Origin: Roseibium sp. MMSF_3544
Lineage (GTDB): Bacteria > Pseudomonadota > Alphaproteobacteria > Rhizobiales > Stappiaceae
Assembly: GCF_030732845.1 (NCBI RefSeq)
Contig: NZ_JASHKA010000001.1
Span: 372,001 to 436,000 of the forward strand
Direction: 5' to 3'
DNA: 64,000 nucleotides
This document shows, one piece after another, positions 8,402 to 16,961 of this stretch (its first letter is position 1; each line of letters opens with the position of its first letter). The notes beneath the pieces were generated by a model. It had not been told where the DNA came from. It saw only the letters and a program-made list of their open reading frames with translations, and ran no database searches. The translations under genes and the position numbers were made by a program.

Positions 8402-9142
8402 TCAGGCCTGTATCTTGCCGAGCGTTGAGATGGCCTGCTGGGTCAACTCGTCGATATCTTTCAGCATCTTCGAAACGGATTCGTATGATCTGGTGATCTC
8501 AATCAGGCGGGTCACTTCGAAGATGCCGTCCACGTTGGACTGTTCCAACGCGCCCTGAACGACCTTGGTGCCGTTCGCTATGCCCGCGTTCTCTCCGAGA
8601 AAGAGCGTGTCGCCGAGCTTTTCAAGTTCTTGCGGATCTTCAAATGAAGCGACCCGGATCTGGCCGCGGATGCCGAGTTCCGTTGCGATGGTGCCGTCTT
8701 CGGCAATTTCGATCGTGCCGTCTTCACGGGTGAAGGTGAGGGGACCTGCAGACGTCAGGACGGGCCGTCCGTCGGACGTGACCAGCTGGCCGGACGCGTC
8801 GAGGTGAAATGCGCCGTTGCGCGTGTAGGCCTCGCCGCCATCATCCATCTGCACGACGAAAAACCCGTCGCCTTCCAGCGCCATATCAAGTTCGTTGCCG
8901 GTGACTTTGAAGCTGCCGTTGGAAAAATCCGTATGCGACGTGTAGTCGAGCACGTAAGACAGTGTCTCGTCCTGAGTTTCGAACTCGGTCGCCTCGGCGA
9001 CCGGCATCAGATACTCCTCAAAGAGCAGATTCTGCGTCTTGAACCCGGCCGAGTTGATGTTCGCCATATTGTTGGCGACGACATCAAGCTGATTCCTTAA
9101 AGCGGTCTGCCGTGACAGGCCAATAAGCTGTGCGTTCTCCAT
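8402..9142 (-). CDS. flgF: Flagellar proximal rod protein FlgF
   Basis: 246 residues starting MENAQLIGLSRQTALRNQLD, an alphaproteobacterial FlgF opening, followed by VVANNMANINSAGFKTQ, LEGDGFFVVQMDDGGEAYTRNG and the C-terminal VDGIFEVTRLIEITRSYESVSKML helix. It is a proximal rod subunit exported by the flagellar secretion system, first gene of flgF-flgG-flgA-flgH. A well-matched sigma-54 promoter lies 70-85 nt upstream and a putative enhancer palindrome about 117 bp upstream of the predicted start. Confidence 0.96.
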   Translation of the reverse strand: MENAQLIGLSRQTALRNQLDVVANNMANINSAGFKTQNLLFEEYLMPVAEATEFETQDETLSYVLDYTSHTDFSNGSFKVTGNELDMALEGDGFFVVQMDDGGEAYTRNGAFHLDASGQLVTSDGRPVLTSAGPLTFTREDGTIEIAEDGTIATELGIRGQIRVASFEDPQELEKLGDTLFLGENAGIANGTKVVQGALEQSNVDGIFEVTRLIEITRSYESVSKMLKDIDELTQQAISTLGKIQA

Positions 9143-9211
9143 GTGAACGGTTCCCTTTGCTCCCCGATGAGCCTGCCTGTCTCCCCAGACTTGCGGGCCC
9201 GTTAAGGTTAA

Positions 9212-9227
9212 TGCACGTGCCGTGCCA
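9212..9227 (-). promoter_or_regulatory. Sigma-54 (RpoN) promoter for flgF operon
   Basis: Minus-strand TGGCACGGCACGTGCA: a perfect TGGCACG -24 box and a GTGCA -12 box with exact GG-N10-GC spacing. The predicted start is near 9201, about 60 nt before the flgF ATG. With the flgI promoter this is the second sigma-54 candidate in the locus. Confidence 0.75.
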
Positions 9228-9311
9228 GTTTTTAACTGTTTGGAAAATCTGGGTAAAAACGAAACGGCGAGGGTGCGCGCGGCAATAGATTCCGGCAGAA
9301 ATTAACCGCTT

Positions 9312-9324
9312 GGCAATTTTTGCC
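9312..9324. promoter_or_regulatory. FlbD/ftr-like enhancer palindrome, copy 2
   Basis: GGCAATTTTTGCC, the same GGCAA-N3-TTGCC pattern as at 2305 and 20993. It lies about 117 bp upstream of the predicted flgF start and 24 bp before the CtrA-like box of fliL, so one site could activate flgF and modulate fliL. Confidence 0.55.
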
Positions 9325-9347
9325 CGGTGACTCGCGGTAACGACTTG

Positions 9348-9363
9348 GTAACCATTCGTTAAC
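9348..9363 (+). promoter_or_regulatory. CtrA-like box upstream of fliL
   Basis: GTAA-N7-TTAAC (CtrA consensus TTAA-N7-TTAAC, one mismatch) about 57 nt before the fliL ATG. In Caulobacter fliLM is a CtrA-dependent early operon, so position and target both fit. Confidence 0.6.
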
Positions 9364-9420
9364 CATTAACTCTTTAGTAATAAGTGTCGCGCGCGAGCGC
9401 TGAATTATGCGGAGTGCGGA

Positions 9421-9933
9421 ATGGCTGACGAAAGCGCAGCAGCAGTTGAAGAGGTCGAGGAAGCGACCGAAAGCAGCGCTGGAGGCGGAAAGAAAAAGCT
9501 GTTTCTGTTCGGTGGGATCGGGCTGGTGGTTCTGTTGGCTGCAGGCGGTGCAGCCTACTACTTCCTGTTCGCATCGGCAGCACCGACGATGATGCCCGGC
9601 GAGACGGGTGCCCCGGTCGAAGTGCAGAAACCGGTGGTGTTTTACGATTTGCCGGAAATGACCGTGAATTTGGCCACGGAAGGTCGCACGACCTATCTGA
9701 AGGTGCGGATCGCTCTGGAAGTCGAAAACCGGGCCATGATCGATCAGATCCAGCCGTTCCTGCCGCGTATTCTGGACGCGTTTCAGATTTACCTGCGTGA
9801 GTTACGCCCTGCGGATCTGGAAGGATCTGCCGGTCTGTTCCGCCTGAAGGAAGAATTGCTCAGGCGGATCAACTTGTCGGTTTATCCGGCAAAAGTTGAG
9901 GGGGTGCTGTTCAAGGAAATCCTTGTTCAGTGA
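9421..9933 (+). CDS. fliL: Flagellar basal body-associated protein FliL
   Basis: 170 residues: an acidic cytoplasmic tail (1-25), a basic GGKKKL anchor, one membrane helix (about 31-51), then the periplasmic FliL domain with FYDLPEMTVNLATEGRTTYL and a C-terminal VEGVLFKEILVQ. FliL sits around the stator-rotor interface and supports stator function. It is first gene of a plus-strand unit with fliM 9 nt downstream. A CtrA-like box lies upstream. Confidence 0.95.
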   Translation: MADESAAAVEEVEEATESSAGGGKKKLFLFGGIGLVVLLAAGGAAYYFLFASAAPTMMPGETGAPVEVQKPVVFYDLPEMTVNLATEGRTTYLKVRIALEVENRAMIDQIQPFLPRILDAFQIYLRELRPADLEGSAGLFRLKEELLRRINLSVYPAKVEGVLFKEILVQ

Positions 9934-9942
9934 TGAAGTTGA

Positions 9943-11181
9943 ATGGCTGATATCGACGACGATGACGATCTGTCCGAAGAGGATATGGCCGATGCCTGGG
10001 GTGCCGCGCTGGCAGAGCAGGGGGCCGGCGGTGACGACGATGAAGACCTAGCCGCTGCGTGGGGCGCTGCGCTCGAAGAGCAGGGCGCGGGCAGCTCGGA
10101 CGACATGGCGGCCCAGTGGGCCGCGATGATCGACGACAGCGAGCCGGATCTTGAAAACGCGACCCGTGGCGCGGACCGTGTTCTCAACCAGGAGGAAATC
10201 GACAACCTCCTCGGCTTCAATATCGAAGACACGATTGCCGGCGACCAGAGCGGGATCAGGGCGCTCATCAACTCAGCGATGGTCTCTTACGAGCGTCTGC
10301 CGATGCTCGAAATCGTATTCGACCGCCTGGTGCGCCTGACCACGACCTCGCTTCGCAATTTTACCTCCGACAACGTCGAAGTGTCGCTGGATTCCATCAG
10401 TTCCGTGCGCTTCGGTGACTATCTCAACTCGATCCCGCTGCCTGCGATCCTGGGTGTCTTCAAGGCTGAGGAGTGGGATGGCTTCGGGCTTATCACCGTT
10501 GAATCGAGCCTGATCTATTCAATCATCGACGTACTGCTCGGCGGCGGGCGCGGAACATCCGCTGTGCGAGTCGAAGGACGGCCCTATACGACCATTGAGA
10601 CCGGTCTGGTCCAGCAGATGGTGGCATTGATCCTACAGGACGCCGAGCACGCCTTCGCACCATTGTCACCGGTCCACTTCAATCTTGAGCGTCTCGAGAC
10701 AAACCCGAGATTTGCGGCCATTTCCCGTCCGGCGAACGCGGCGATCCTTGTCGAGTTGCGTATCGACATGGAAGATCGTGGCGGGTCCGTCGAGATCATG
10801 ATGCCCTACGCAACGCTGGAGCCGATCCGTGATCTGCTGCTTCAGATGTTCATGGGTGAAAAATTCGGCCGCGATCCGATCTGGGAAGGACACCTTGCCA
10901 GTGAGATCCACGCGGCGGAAATCGAAGTCGACGCGGTTCTCCACGAAACTTACCTGCCTTTGAGCCGGGTTCTCAGTCTCGATATCGGGCAAACGCTGGT
11001 ATTCGATGTCGACCCCGCCGACCCGGTTACGATCAAATGCGGCAACGTTCCCTTGACCGAAGGCACCCTCGGCAAGGTGGAAGACTCCATTGCCATCCGC
11101 GTCGCAAAGAATCTGCGCAAGCCCAAAATGACCCTGGCTGCCTTCGAGCGCGCCATGCAAAACGAAATGGAGCAACCATGA
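9943..11181 (+). CDS. fliM: Flagellar motor switch protein FliM with repeat-bearing N-terminus
   Basis: 412 residues, longer than the usual 330-350. The core starts near residue 80 with VLNQEEIDNLLGFN, followed by the CheC-like middle domain and a C-terminal FliN-like domain with AEIEVDAVLHETYLPLSRVLSLDIGQTLVF. The first ~70 residues are very acidic and hold three copies of a short motif, about D-x-A-x-x-W-x-A-A-L-x-E-Q-G (at about 14, 33 and 50). FliM is the C-ring switch that binds phosphorylated CheY through its N-terminus. The repeats may be extra regulator-binding sites (inference). Its stop overlaps the next gene's ATG. Confidence 0.95.
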   Translation: MADIDDDDDLSEEDMADAWGAALAEQGAGGDDDEDLAAAWGAALEEQGAGSSDDMAAQWAAMIDDSEPDLENATRGADRVLNQEEIDNLLGFNIEDTIAGDQSGIRALINSAMVSYERLPMLEIVFDRLVRLTTTSLRNFTSDNVEVSLDSISSVRFGDYLNSIPLPAILGVFKAEEWDGFGLITVESSLIYSIIDVLLGGGRGTSAVRVEGRPYTTIETGLVQQMVALILQDAEHAFAPLSPVHFNLERLETNPRFAAISRPANAAILVELRIDMEDRGGSVEIMMPYATLEPIRDLLLQMFMGEKFGRDPIWEGHLASEIHAAEIEVDAVLHETYLPLSRVLSLDIGQTLVFDVDPADPVTIKCGNVPLTEGTLGKVEDSIAIRVAKNLRKPKMTLAAFERAMQNEMEQP

Positions 11182-11765
11182 GCACTTTGCCAATCGGAAT
11201 GATCATCGAAGGCTTGGTCGCAGTCCTGTTGCTAATCACGATCGCGTATTGCTGGATGTTGAACCGCCGCCTGCAGCGCCTCAGGGCAGACGAGGAAGTG
11301 CTTCGCGCTACGATCTCCGAACTTATGACGGCCACCGAAATTGCAGAGCGGGCAATCCTCGGTCTCAAGACCACTGCAGCCGAAGCAGACAAGGTTCTCG
11401 GTACGCGCCTTAAACAAGCTGAAACCATGTCCGGAAATCTGGCCGAGCAAGTCGGCGAAGGTGAGAGAATTTTTACCAGGATTTCGCAGATTGCAGAGGC
11501 TGCGCGTGCAGCGTCTTCCCACCAGGAGGCACCGCCGCGAAGTGACGCTTATGCGGTCAGGTCACCCTCGGAGCCTCCTGCATATACGCCGCCGGCTCCG
11601 GAACCGGCAGCATACGCAGCGCCTGAGCAACCGCCTGTCCAACACGCACCGGTCTATGAGCCGGAACGCAAACGGGCAAGCCGGACGTCGGACATTCGCA
11701 GTGCGGCGGCTGAAGCGACTGCAAGACTTGAACAATTCCGCAGACGGAACGGTGCTGCTGCATGA
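11178..11765 (+). CDS. DUF6468 flagellar-cluster protein, membrane anchored
   Basis: 195 residues from ATG 11178, which overlaps the fliM stop (ATGA); longer in-frame starts would run inside fliM and were rejected. One N-terminal membrane helix (about 5-27) is followed by a coiled coil (about 30-105, repeated Glu/Ala/Leu heptads) and a Pro/Ala/Glu-rich linker ending in a basic helix, ATARLEQFRRRN. This matches the DUF6468 family, which occurs between fliM and a MotE-like gene in alphaproteobacterial flagellar operons. Function is not established. The genes on either side suggest a role near the switch or stator. Confidence 0.75.
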   Translation: MSTLPIGMIIEGLVAVLLLITIAYCWMLNRRLQRLRADEEVLRATISELMTATEIAERAILGLKTTAAEADKVLGTRLKQAETMSGNLAEQVGEGERIFTRISQIAEAARAASSHQEAPPRSDAYAVRSPSEPPAYTPPAPEPAAYAAPEQPPVQHAPVYEPERKRASRTSDIRSAAAEATARLEQFRRRNGAAA

Positions 11766-12493
11766 ACTTGAGACTGTTGCCATTGTTGGGGATTTCGGCA
11801 AGTGCGTTGCTTGCGTTGAAGCTGCTCGGCCTGACTTTCGGGCCGGAAGGTGGCGGGTTACCTATCAATGGTGCGGTCGCGCAGGAAACGGCCTCGGTTG
11901 AAATGCCAGCGGGCGAGGAAATGACTGCTGAGATCGGCGAAGGCGCCGCTGTCACCGAGACCGCAGACGACGCGACTGGGGCCGAACAACCGGTTTTGCC
12001 CGACAGTCTTGAAATCGGCGGATCGGCTGCCGAGCGGGCCGTGCTGGAAAGCCTTGGGAAGAGGCGCCAGACGCTGCAAAAGCAGGAAGGTCAACTCGAC
12101 CTGCGCGAAAAGCTGCTGCAGGCGACCGAGGAGCGGATACAGAAGCGGCTCGACGAGTTGAAGAAGATGGAGCAGCGCATCGAGGCAGCCGTTGAGCAAA
12201 AGGAACAGCAGGAAAAGAACGAGGTCGCCGGTCTTGTCACCATGTACGAGACAATGAAGCCGAAAGACGCCGCGCGGATCTTCGACCGACTTAGCCTGCC
12301 GATCCTGCTCAAGGTCGTGCGGCAGATGAAACCGAGAAAGATGGCCGATATCCTGGCGAAAATGTCGCCCGAAGCAGCCGAGCGGCTGACCGTTGCGATC
12401 GCCAGCAACACCAGCGAGACGGCGCAACCGGTGCAGCCGGTCAAGGCTCAGGCACCCGCTCAGGACCCGTTGCCGAAAATTCCGTCGAACTGA
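11762..12493 (+). CDS. MotE-like protein with MgtE-type C-terminal domain
   Basis: 243 residues. An N-terminal hydrophobic segment (about 4-27; signal or anchor) precedes an acidic linker. A long charged coiled coil follows (about 95-155, rich in Gln/Lys/Glu). The C-terminal module MKPKDAARIFDRLSLPILLKVVRQMKPRKMADILAKM (quoted in part, about 175-215) resembles the MgtE intracellular N domain. Proteins of this build in alphaproteobacterial flagellar operons are related to MotE, a periplasmic chaperone for MotC in Sinorhizobium. The start overlaps the DUF6468 stop by 4 nt. No MotC homologue is recognisable here. Confidence 0.75.
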   Translation: MNLRLLPLLGISASALLALKLLGLTFGPEGGGLPINGAVAQETASVEMPAGEEMTAEIGEGAAVTETADDATGAEQPVLPDSLEIGGSAAERAVLESLGKRRQTLQKQEGQLDLREKLLQATEERIQKRLDELKKMEQRIEAAVEQKEQQEKNEVAGLVTMYETMKPKDAARIFDRLSLPILLKVVRQMKPRKMADILAKMSPEAAERLTVAIASNTSETAQPVQPVKAQAPAQDPLPKIPSN

Positions 12494-12521
12494 CCGATTC
12501 TTTCAGATTTGAGGATCGCAC

Positions 12522-12537
12522 GTAAGGGCACGTTAAG
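12522..12537 (+). promoter_or_regulatory. CtrA-like box before the AMIN/TPR gene
   Basis: GTAA-N7-TTAAG, followed six bases later by another TTAAC (12543-12547). It lies in the 94-nt gap between the MotE-like gene and the giant TPR gene and suggests that gene has its own cell-cycle-linked promoter in addition to read-through. Confidence 0.45.
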
Positions 12538-12656
12538 AACACTTAACTAAACAATAGAGTGTTGGCGTCATCCGGGGACTGAACGACTTGCAGGGAACCA
12601 TCCTGACATCGAGACAAAGCGGCAAGCTAGCCGGCATCTGCCTGGTGCGCCAGGCA

Positions 12657-15600
12657 ATGCGTTTTGTCGCTTCGATGCTGGTCGGTATTTGCGTTCTGTT
12701 CACATCGCTTCAGACGTTTGCGACGGCCCAGACACTTGAGCCAGTGGATCTGGAAGTCTTCCCGCAAGAGGGGTACGGACGGATCGTCCTGACCTTCAAG
12801 GACCGCACGCTTTTGCCAATCTACGATGCGGTGATTACCGGTGGCGTGCTGCGGATATCCTTTGAAGAACCCGTCGACATCAAGGTCGATGACGTGCCGC
12901 TTGATCTGGGTGACTATGTCACGATTGCGAGGCGCGATCCGGACGGGAGCGCTATCCGGTTTGCACTCAAGAACCAGTTTCAGATCAATACGCTTGAAGC
13001 CGGCGAGAAGCTCTTTGTCGATATCCTGCCGATGAGCTGGCAGGGACTTCCACCGGGCCTTCCAGATGATGTGGTCCGCAAGCTGGCAAAACGCGCAGAA
13101 GCTGCGATGCGAAAAGTGCGGGCACTTGAGCAGGCCCGCCTCAAGGCACAGGAAGGCCCCGAAGTTACGCTGCACGTGGGAGAACACCCGACGTTCACGC
13201 GGCTGGTCTTCGACTGGTCGATCAAGTTCGACACGGCCTTCGTGCGCGAAAACGACATCATCAAATTGACCTTCAATCACCCGGCGCAGCTCGATATATC
13301 CCATTTGCGTGCGCATCTTCCTCAAGGTGTGATTGACGCAACTTCTTTCCTCGACAAAGGCAAGCTCAAGTTCCTGATGCGGGTCGAGCCGTCGGTCGAC
13401 ATCCGTGCCTTTCGCGAAGAAAGGACCTATGTGATCGACGTGACGCCGGAGAACATGGAAGTCAACGATCCTGCAAATGCGCTGATCAACAAGGAACTGT
13501 CGGTTGCCGATAACGAAAACCGCGAGAACATGATCACCGCGCCTGGGCTTCGGGATACGCGCGAGATCACGGATCCGCGCGGCTTGCCGCCGGTCAGCAG
13601 CGCCAGCGGTTCCGGCGGAGTTTTGAAAGAGTCCCGTGCTGATGAATCGCCCGCTTACATCGTGCTGCCGGTCAGTGGCGCTGCGGGTGACGAAGAAGCG
13701 AGAGCGCCGAACCAGGAACCCGTGTCAGAAACCGATCTGGCTGAAGCTGCCGATGTCTCCATTTCTGCAGATGAGCAAGTCGATCCGAGCCTGGAGGTTG
13801 CGACGGCCGATCTACAAAGCACGATGGCTCCAAGGCTAAAGCCTTTGACCCGGGCACAGGCGCCGCCGGCAAACGCTCTTGAAGACGTTGCCTCGGATGA
13901 GGGGCCTGTTGCAGGCGCAGTTGAGCAGGCAGAGCGTACGACCGCTTCGGCGGTCGAAACTGTGCCTGCGCCGCAGCTTGCTGCCGCTCCGGAGGAGACA
14001 GATGCGCCGGTTGAGGCCGACGATGCACTTGTGACATCTGCGATTTCTGCCGGAGCGGTGCCAGAATCAGAAACCCGGACGGTGGAGCCGGATGCCACAG
14101 TTGTTGCACAGGCAACTCCCGGGGCTCTGCCTTTGACCGAGACCACTCCGGAAGACCAGTTCATCCGGCGGGCGCCGGCACTCGATCTTTCCAAGCAACC
14201 GGACGCAGTGCCTCAATCCGGTGCTCAGGCTCGTGAAAACAACGGCATTCCAACCTTGCGGCCGGTCGAGAACGGGACGGCGCAAGAACAGGCCGATACC
14301 TCAAGCCAGACCAATCCGGTTCAGGTTGACGGTTCCGCTCTGCCTGGGAGCGCAAGTGTTCCGGCGCCGATACAGCTGCCAAACCGTACCGGCAACAGCG
14401 ACGATGTCTGGCGGGCGAGTGGCGGCAGCAATTTTCAGGACGAGCGGCAGTCGCCAGAGCAACCACCTGAGAGCTTTGCGCAGGAAGTCCGCGACTTCGT
14501 GTCCGCCGAGGCCCGCCGGATCGGCAACACGGTTCGCGTGGTGTTCCCGTTTTCAGAGCCTGTTTCCAGCGCGGTCTTCCGGCGAAACGACAGCATCTGG
14601 CTGGTCTTCGACACGGACGCAACGATCGATACGCGGGGCATGGTCTCTGCGTTGGCTGAAACCGCGGACACAATCGAGGTCAGCCAGTTCGAGGATTACC
14701 AGATCCTGCGTCTGGACATGAATGATCCGGTGCTGGCGACGGTGGGGGCGGACGGCAATGCCTGGTCGCTGGTGATCGGCGACATGATCCTCGAACCGTC
14801 AATTCCGTTGCAGCTTGAAAGAAACATGCGCGGTGACGGTGGCTCCGTTCTGCGTGTGCTTTACCGAGATCCGCAGCATATCCGTGAGATCAGTGACCCG
14901 TTCGTCGGTGACACGATTTCGATCGTAACGGGCTTTGGACCGCCGCGCGGCGTGCTGAAGCCTCAGAAATTTGTTGACCTGGAGGCCCTGAGTTCAGCCC
15001 AGGGTCTTGCGGTTGTGCCCCGGTCGGACGGGGTCAACATGCAGGTGCTCGGTGATGATGTCATCATCGGGAAAGAGGGTGGTCTCTCGCTTTCAAATCG
15101 TCATCTGCGCGGTGGAACGGGGGCGTTGAACACGATCGTTGACCCGGACACTACGAACGTTGAATTCGTATCGCTGACAACGGAAGGCCCGGGCGCATAT
15201 CGCTCGCGCCTGATTAAACTTCAGCAGAAACTGTCGAATTCGCCTGCCGGCAAGCGCAGGAAACCCTTGATCGAGCTGTCGCGGTTTTATCTCGCGCACC
15301 AGTTCGCGCAAGAAGCGCTCGGACTGATGAAGCTGGCATTGGAAGAAGAGCCGGCTCTTGCGGAGGACACCTCCTTCAATCTGATGATGGGCGCTGCCCA
15401 GACGATGGCGGGCCGGCCACAAGAGGCCTATGCGCATCTCAACCGGCCAGATCTGAAGAACAGTCCGGATGCTGCAATCTGGCAAACAATCGTGGACGTT
15501 CAACTCGGGAACTGGACGCCCGCACGCATTGCGATGCCGCGTGGCCGTGCCGTCGTCGGCAACTATCCTTCCGCTATCCAGACCGAGTTCAAGCTTGCCG

Positions 15601-16901
15601 CAGCTCAGGCCATGGTCGAGGTGAACGATTTCGGCCTTGCAAACGGGGTCCTGGCTGAAATCGAGCCGAGTGAAGTCACGAAGGCACAGGCGGCCCGATA
15701 CGATATCCTGCGTGGGCGTGTCGCCGACGCGTCGGGGCGTTCCCAGGAAGCCCTCACCGTGTTTGATCTGGTGACCCGTTCCGACGATCGTCCACGCGCC
15801 GCTGAAGCAGAATACAGAGCTCTGCGCATCCGCTACCGCGACGGCGAGCTTGGAATTGACAATGCGATCGACAGCCTGGCCGGACTGGCAACATCCTGGC
15901 GCGGTGACGAGATCGAATTGCGGACGCTCCGCTTCCTGGCTCAGCTCTACTCAGAGCGTGGCCAGTATCGCGAAGCCTTCGAAGCGATGAAGTCTGCGGT
16001 GCAGGCGGATCCCGATTCCGACACGACGCGCCTGCTGCAGGAAGAAATGAACGGTCTCTTCAACGCGCTGTTCCTCGACGGCAAGGCCGACGAAATGCCG
16101 CCCGTGAAATCACTGGCGCTATACTACGATTTCCGCGAGCTCACACCCATTGGCCGCCAGGGCGACGAAATGGTCCGCCTGCTTGCCAAGCGGCTCGTCG
16201 AGGTTGATCTTCTCGACCAGGCTACGGAACTGCTGAGGCATCAGGTCGACAACAGGCTGAAGGGGGCGGCGCGCGCTCAGATTGCCGCTGATCTGGCGGC
16301 AATCTACCTCATGGACCGGAAAGCTGAAGAAGCTCTGCGCGTGCTGAACAGGTCCCGGCAGGCCAGCCTGCCGTCCACGCTTGAGCGGCAGCGGAATATT
16401 GTTGAAGCCAGAGCCCTGACAGAAAGCGGCCGTCCGGATCTTGCGCTGGAACTGGTTCGCAACATGCGTGGATCCGATGTTGACCGGTTGCGTGCGGATA
16501 CGTTCTGGGCGGCAGAAAGCTGGCGCGATGCAGGCGAGCAGCTGGAGGCCATGCACGGCTCCCGCTGGTCCGATAACATCCCACTGGATGAGCTGGAGCG
16601 CCGCGACATCCTGCGTGCAGGCATTGCCTATTCGCTTGCAGGCGATCAGCTAAGTCTGGAGCGGTTGCAAACCAAGTATATGGACAAGATGGCGGACAGC
16701 CCGGAAGCACTTGCCTTTGAAGTGGTAACGCGCCCGATCGAAACGCAGGGTGTCGAGTTCCTGGAGGTTGCCAATAGACTGGCTGACACGGATTCCCTGG
16801 AAACCTTCCTGCAGGAATACCGGCGCCAGTATATGTCGCCAAGCCGTGGACCTGAAGGTCAGGCAGCGGCGGCCCCGGCGGTTGGCGAACCGGCAGGCTG
16901 A
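12657..16901 (+). CDS. Very large periplasmic protein with three AMIN-like domains and TPR region
   Basis: 1414 residues from ATG 12657, chosen because it begins a clean signal peptide (FVASMLVGICVLFTSLQTFA, residues 3-22); a TTG at 12588 would add 23 residues. Three beta-rich segments of the form G-RIVLTF / TRLVFDW / NTVRVVFPF followed by LRISF / IKLTF / IWLVF lie near 28-125, 165-270 and 610-720 and look like AMIN or secretin-like peptidoglycan-binding folds. Residues about 290-600 are a low-complexity Pro/Ala/Glu linker. From about 860 to 1390 helix-turn-helix repeats of TPR type follow. It probably bridges the cell wall and a flagellar component. The exact function is unknown. Confidence 0.8.
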   Translation: MRFVASMLVGICVLFTSLQTFATAQTLEPVDLEVFPQEGYGRIVLTFKDRTLLPIYDAVITGGVLRISFEEPVDIKVDDVPLDLGDYVTIARRDPDGSAIRFALKNQFQINTLEAGEKLFVDILPMSWQGLPPGLPDDVVRKLAKRAEAAMRKVRALEQARLKAQEGPEVTLHVGEHPTFTRLVFDWSIKFDTAFVRENDIIKLTFNHPAQLDISHLRAHLPQGVIDATSFLDKGKLKFLMRVEPSVDIRAFREERTYVIDVTPENMEVNDPANALINKELSVADNENRENMITAPGLRDTREITDPRGLPPVSSASGSGGVLKESRADESPAYIVLPVSGAAGDEEARAPNQEPVSETDLAEAADVSISADEQVDPSLEVATADLQSTMAPRLKPLTRAQAPPANALEDVASDEGPVAGAVEQAERTTASAVETVPAPQLAAAPEETDAPVEADDALVTSAISAGAVPESETRTVEPDATVVAQATPGALPLTETTPEDQFIRRAPALDLSKQPDAVPQSGAQARENNGIPTLRPVENGTAQEQADTSSQTNPVQVDGSALPGSASVPAPIQLPNRTGNSDDVWRASGGSNFQDERQSPEQPPESFAQEVRDFVSAEARRIGNTVRVVFPFSEPVSSAVFRRNDSIWLVFDTDATIDTRGMVSALAETADTIEVSQFEDYQILRLDMNDPVLATVGADGNAWSLVIGDMILEPSIPLQLERNMRGDGGSVLRVLYRDPQHIREISDPFVGDTISIVTGFGPPRGVLKPQKFVDLEALSSAQGLAVVPRSDGVNMQVLGDDVIIGKEGGLSLSNRHLRGGTGALNTIVDPDTTNVEFVSLTTEGPGAYRSRLIKLQQKLSNSPAGKRRKPLIELSRFYLAHQFAQEALGLMKLALEEEPALAEDTSFNLMMGAAQTMAGRPQEAYAHLNRPDLKNSPDAAIWQTIVDVQLGNWTPARIAMPRGRAVVGNYPSAIQTEFKLAAAQAMVEVNDFGLANGVLAEIEPSEVTKAQAARYDILRGRVADASGRSQEALTVFDLVTRSDDRPRAAEAEYRALRIRYRDGELGIDNAIDSLAGLATSWRGDEIELRTLRFLAQLYSERGQYREAFEAMKSAVQADPDSDTTRLLQEEMNGLFNALFLDGKADEMPPVKSLALYYDFRELTPIGRQGDEMVRLLAKRLVEVDLLDQATELLRHQVDNRLKGAARAQIAADLAAIYLMDRKAEEALRVLNRSRQASLPSTLERQRNIVEARALTESGRPDLALELVRNMRGSDVDRLRADTFWAAESWRDAGEQLEAMHGSRWSDNIPLDELERRDILRAGIAYSLAGDQLSLERLQTKYMDKMADSPEALAFEVVTRPIETQGVEFLEVANRLADTDSLETFLQEYRRQYMSPSRGPEGQAAAAPAVGEPAG

Positions 16902-16961
16902 TCGCTTGGAACACTCCCAGGTTTCGGGATTTAGCGCCCCATGCAAATGCGACGCTGCTAA

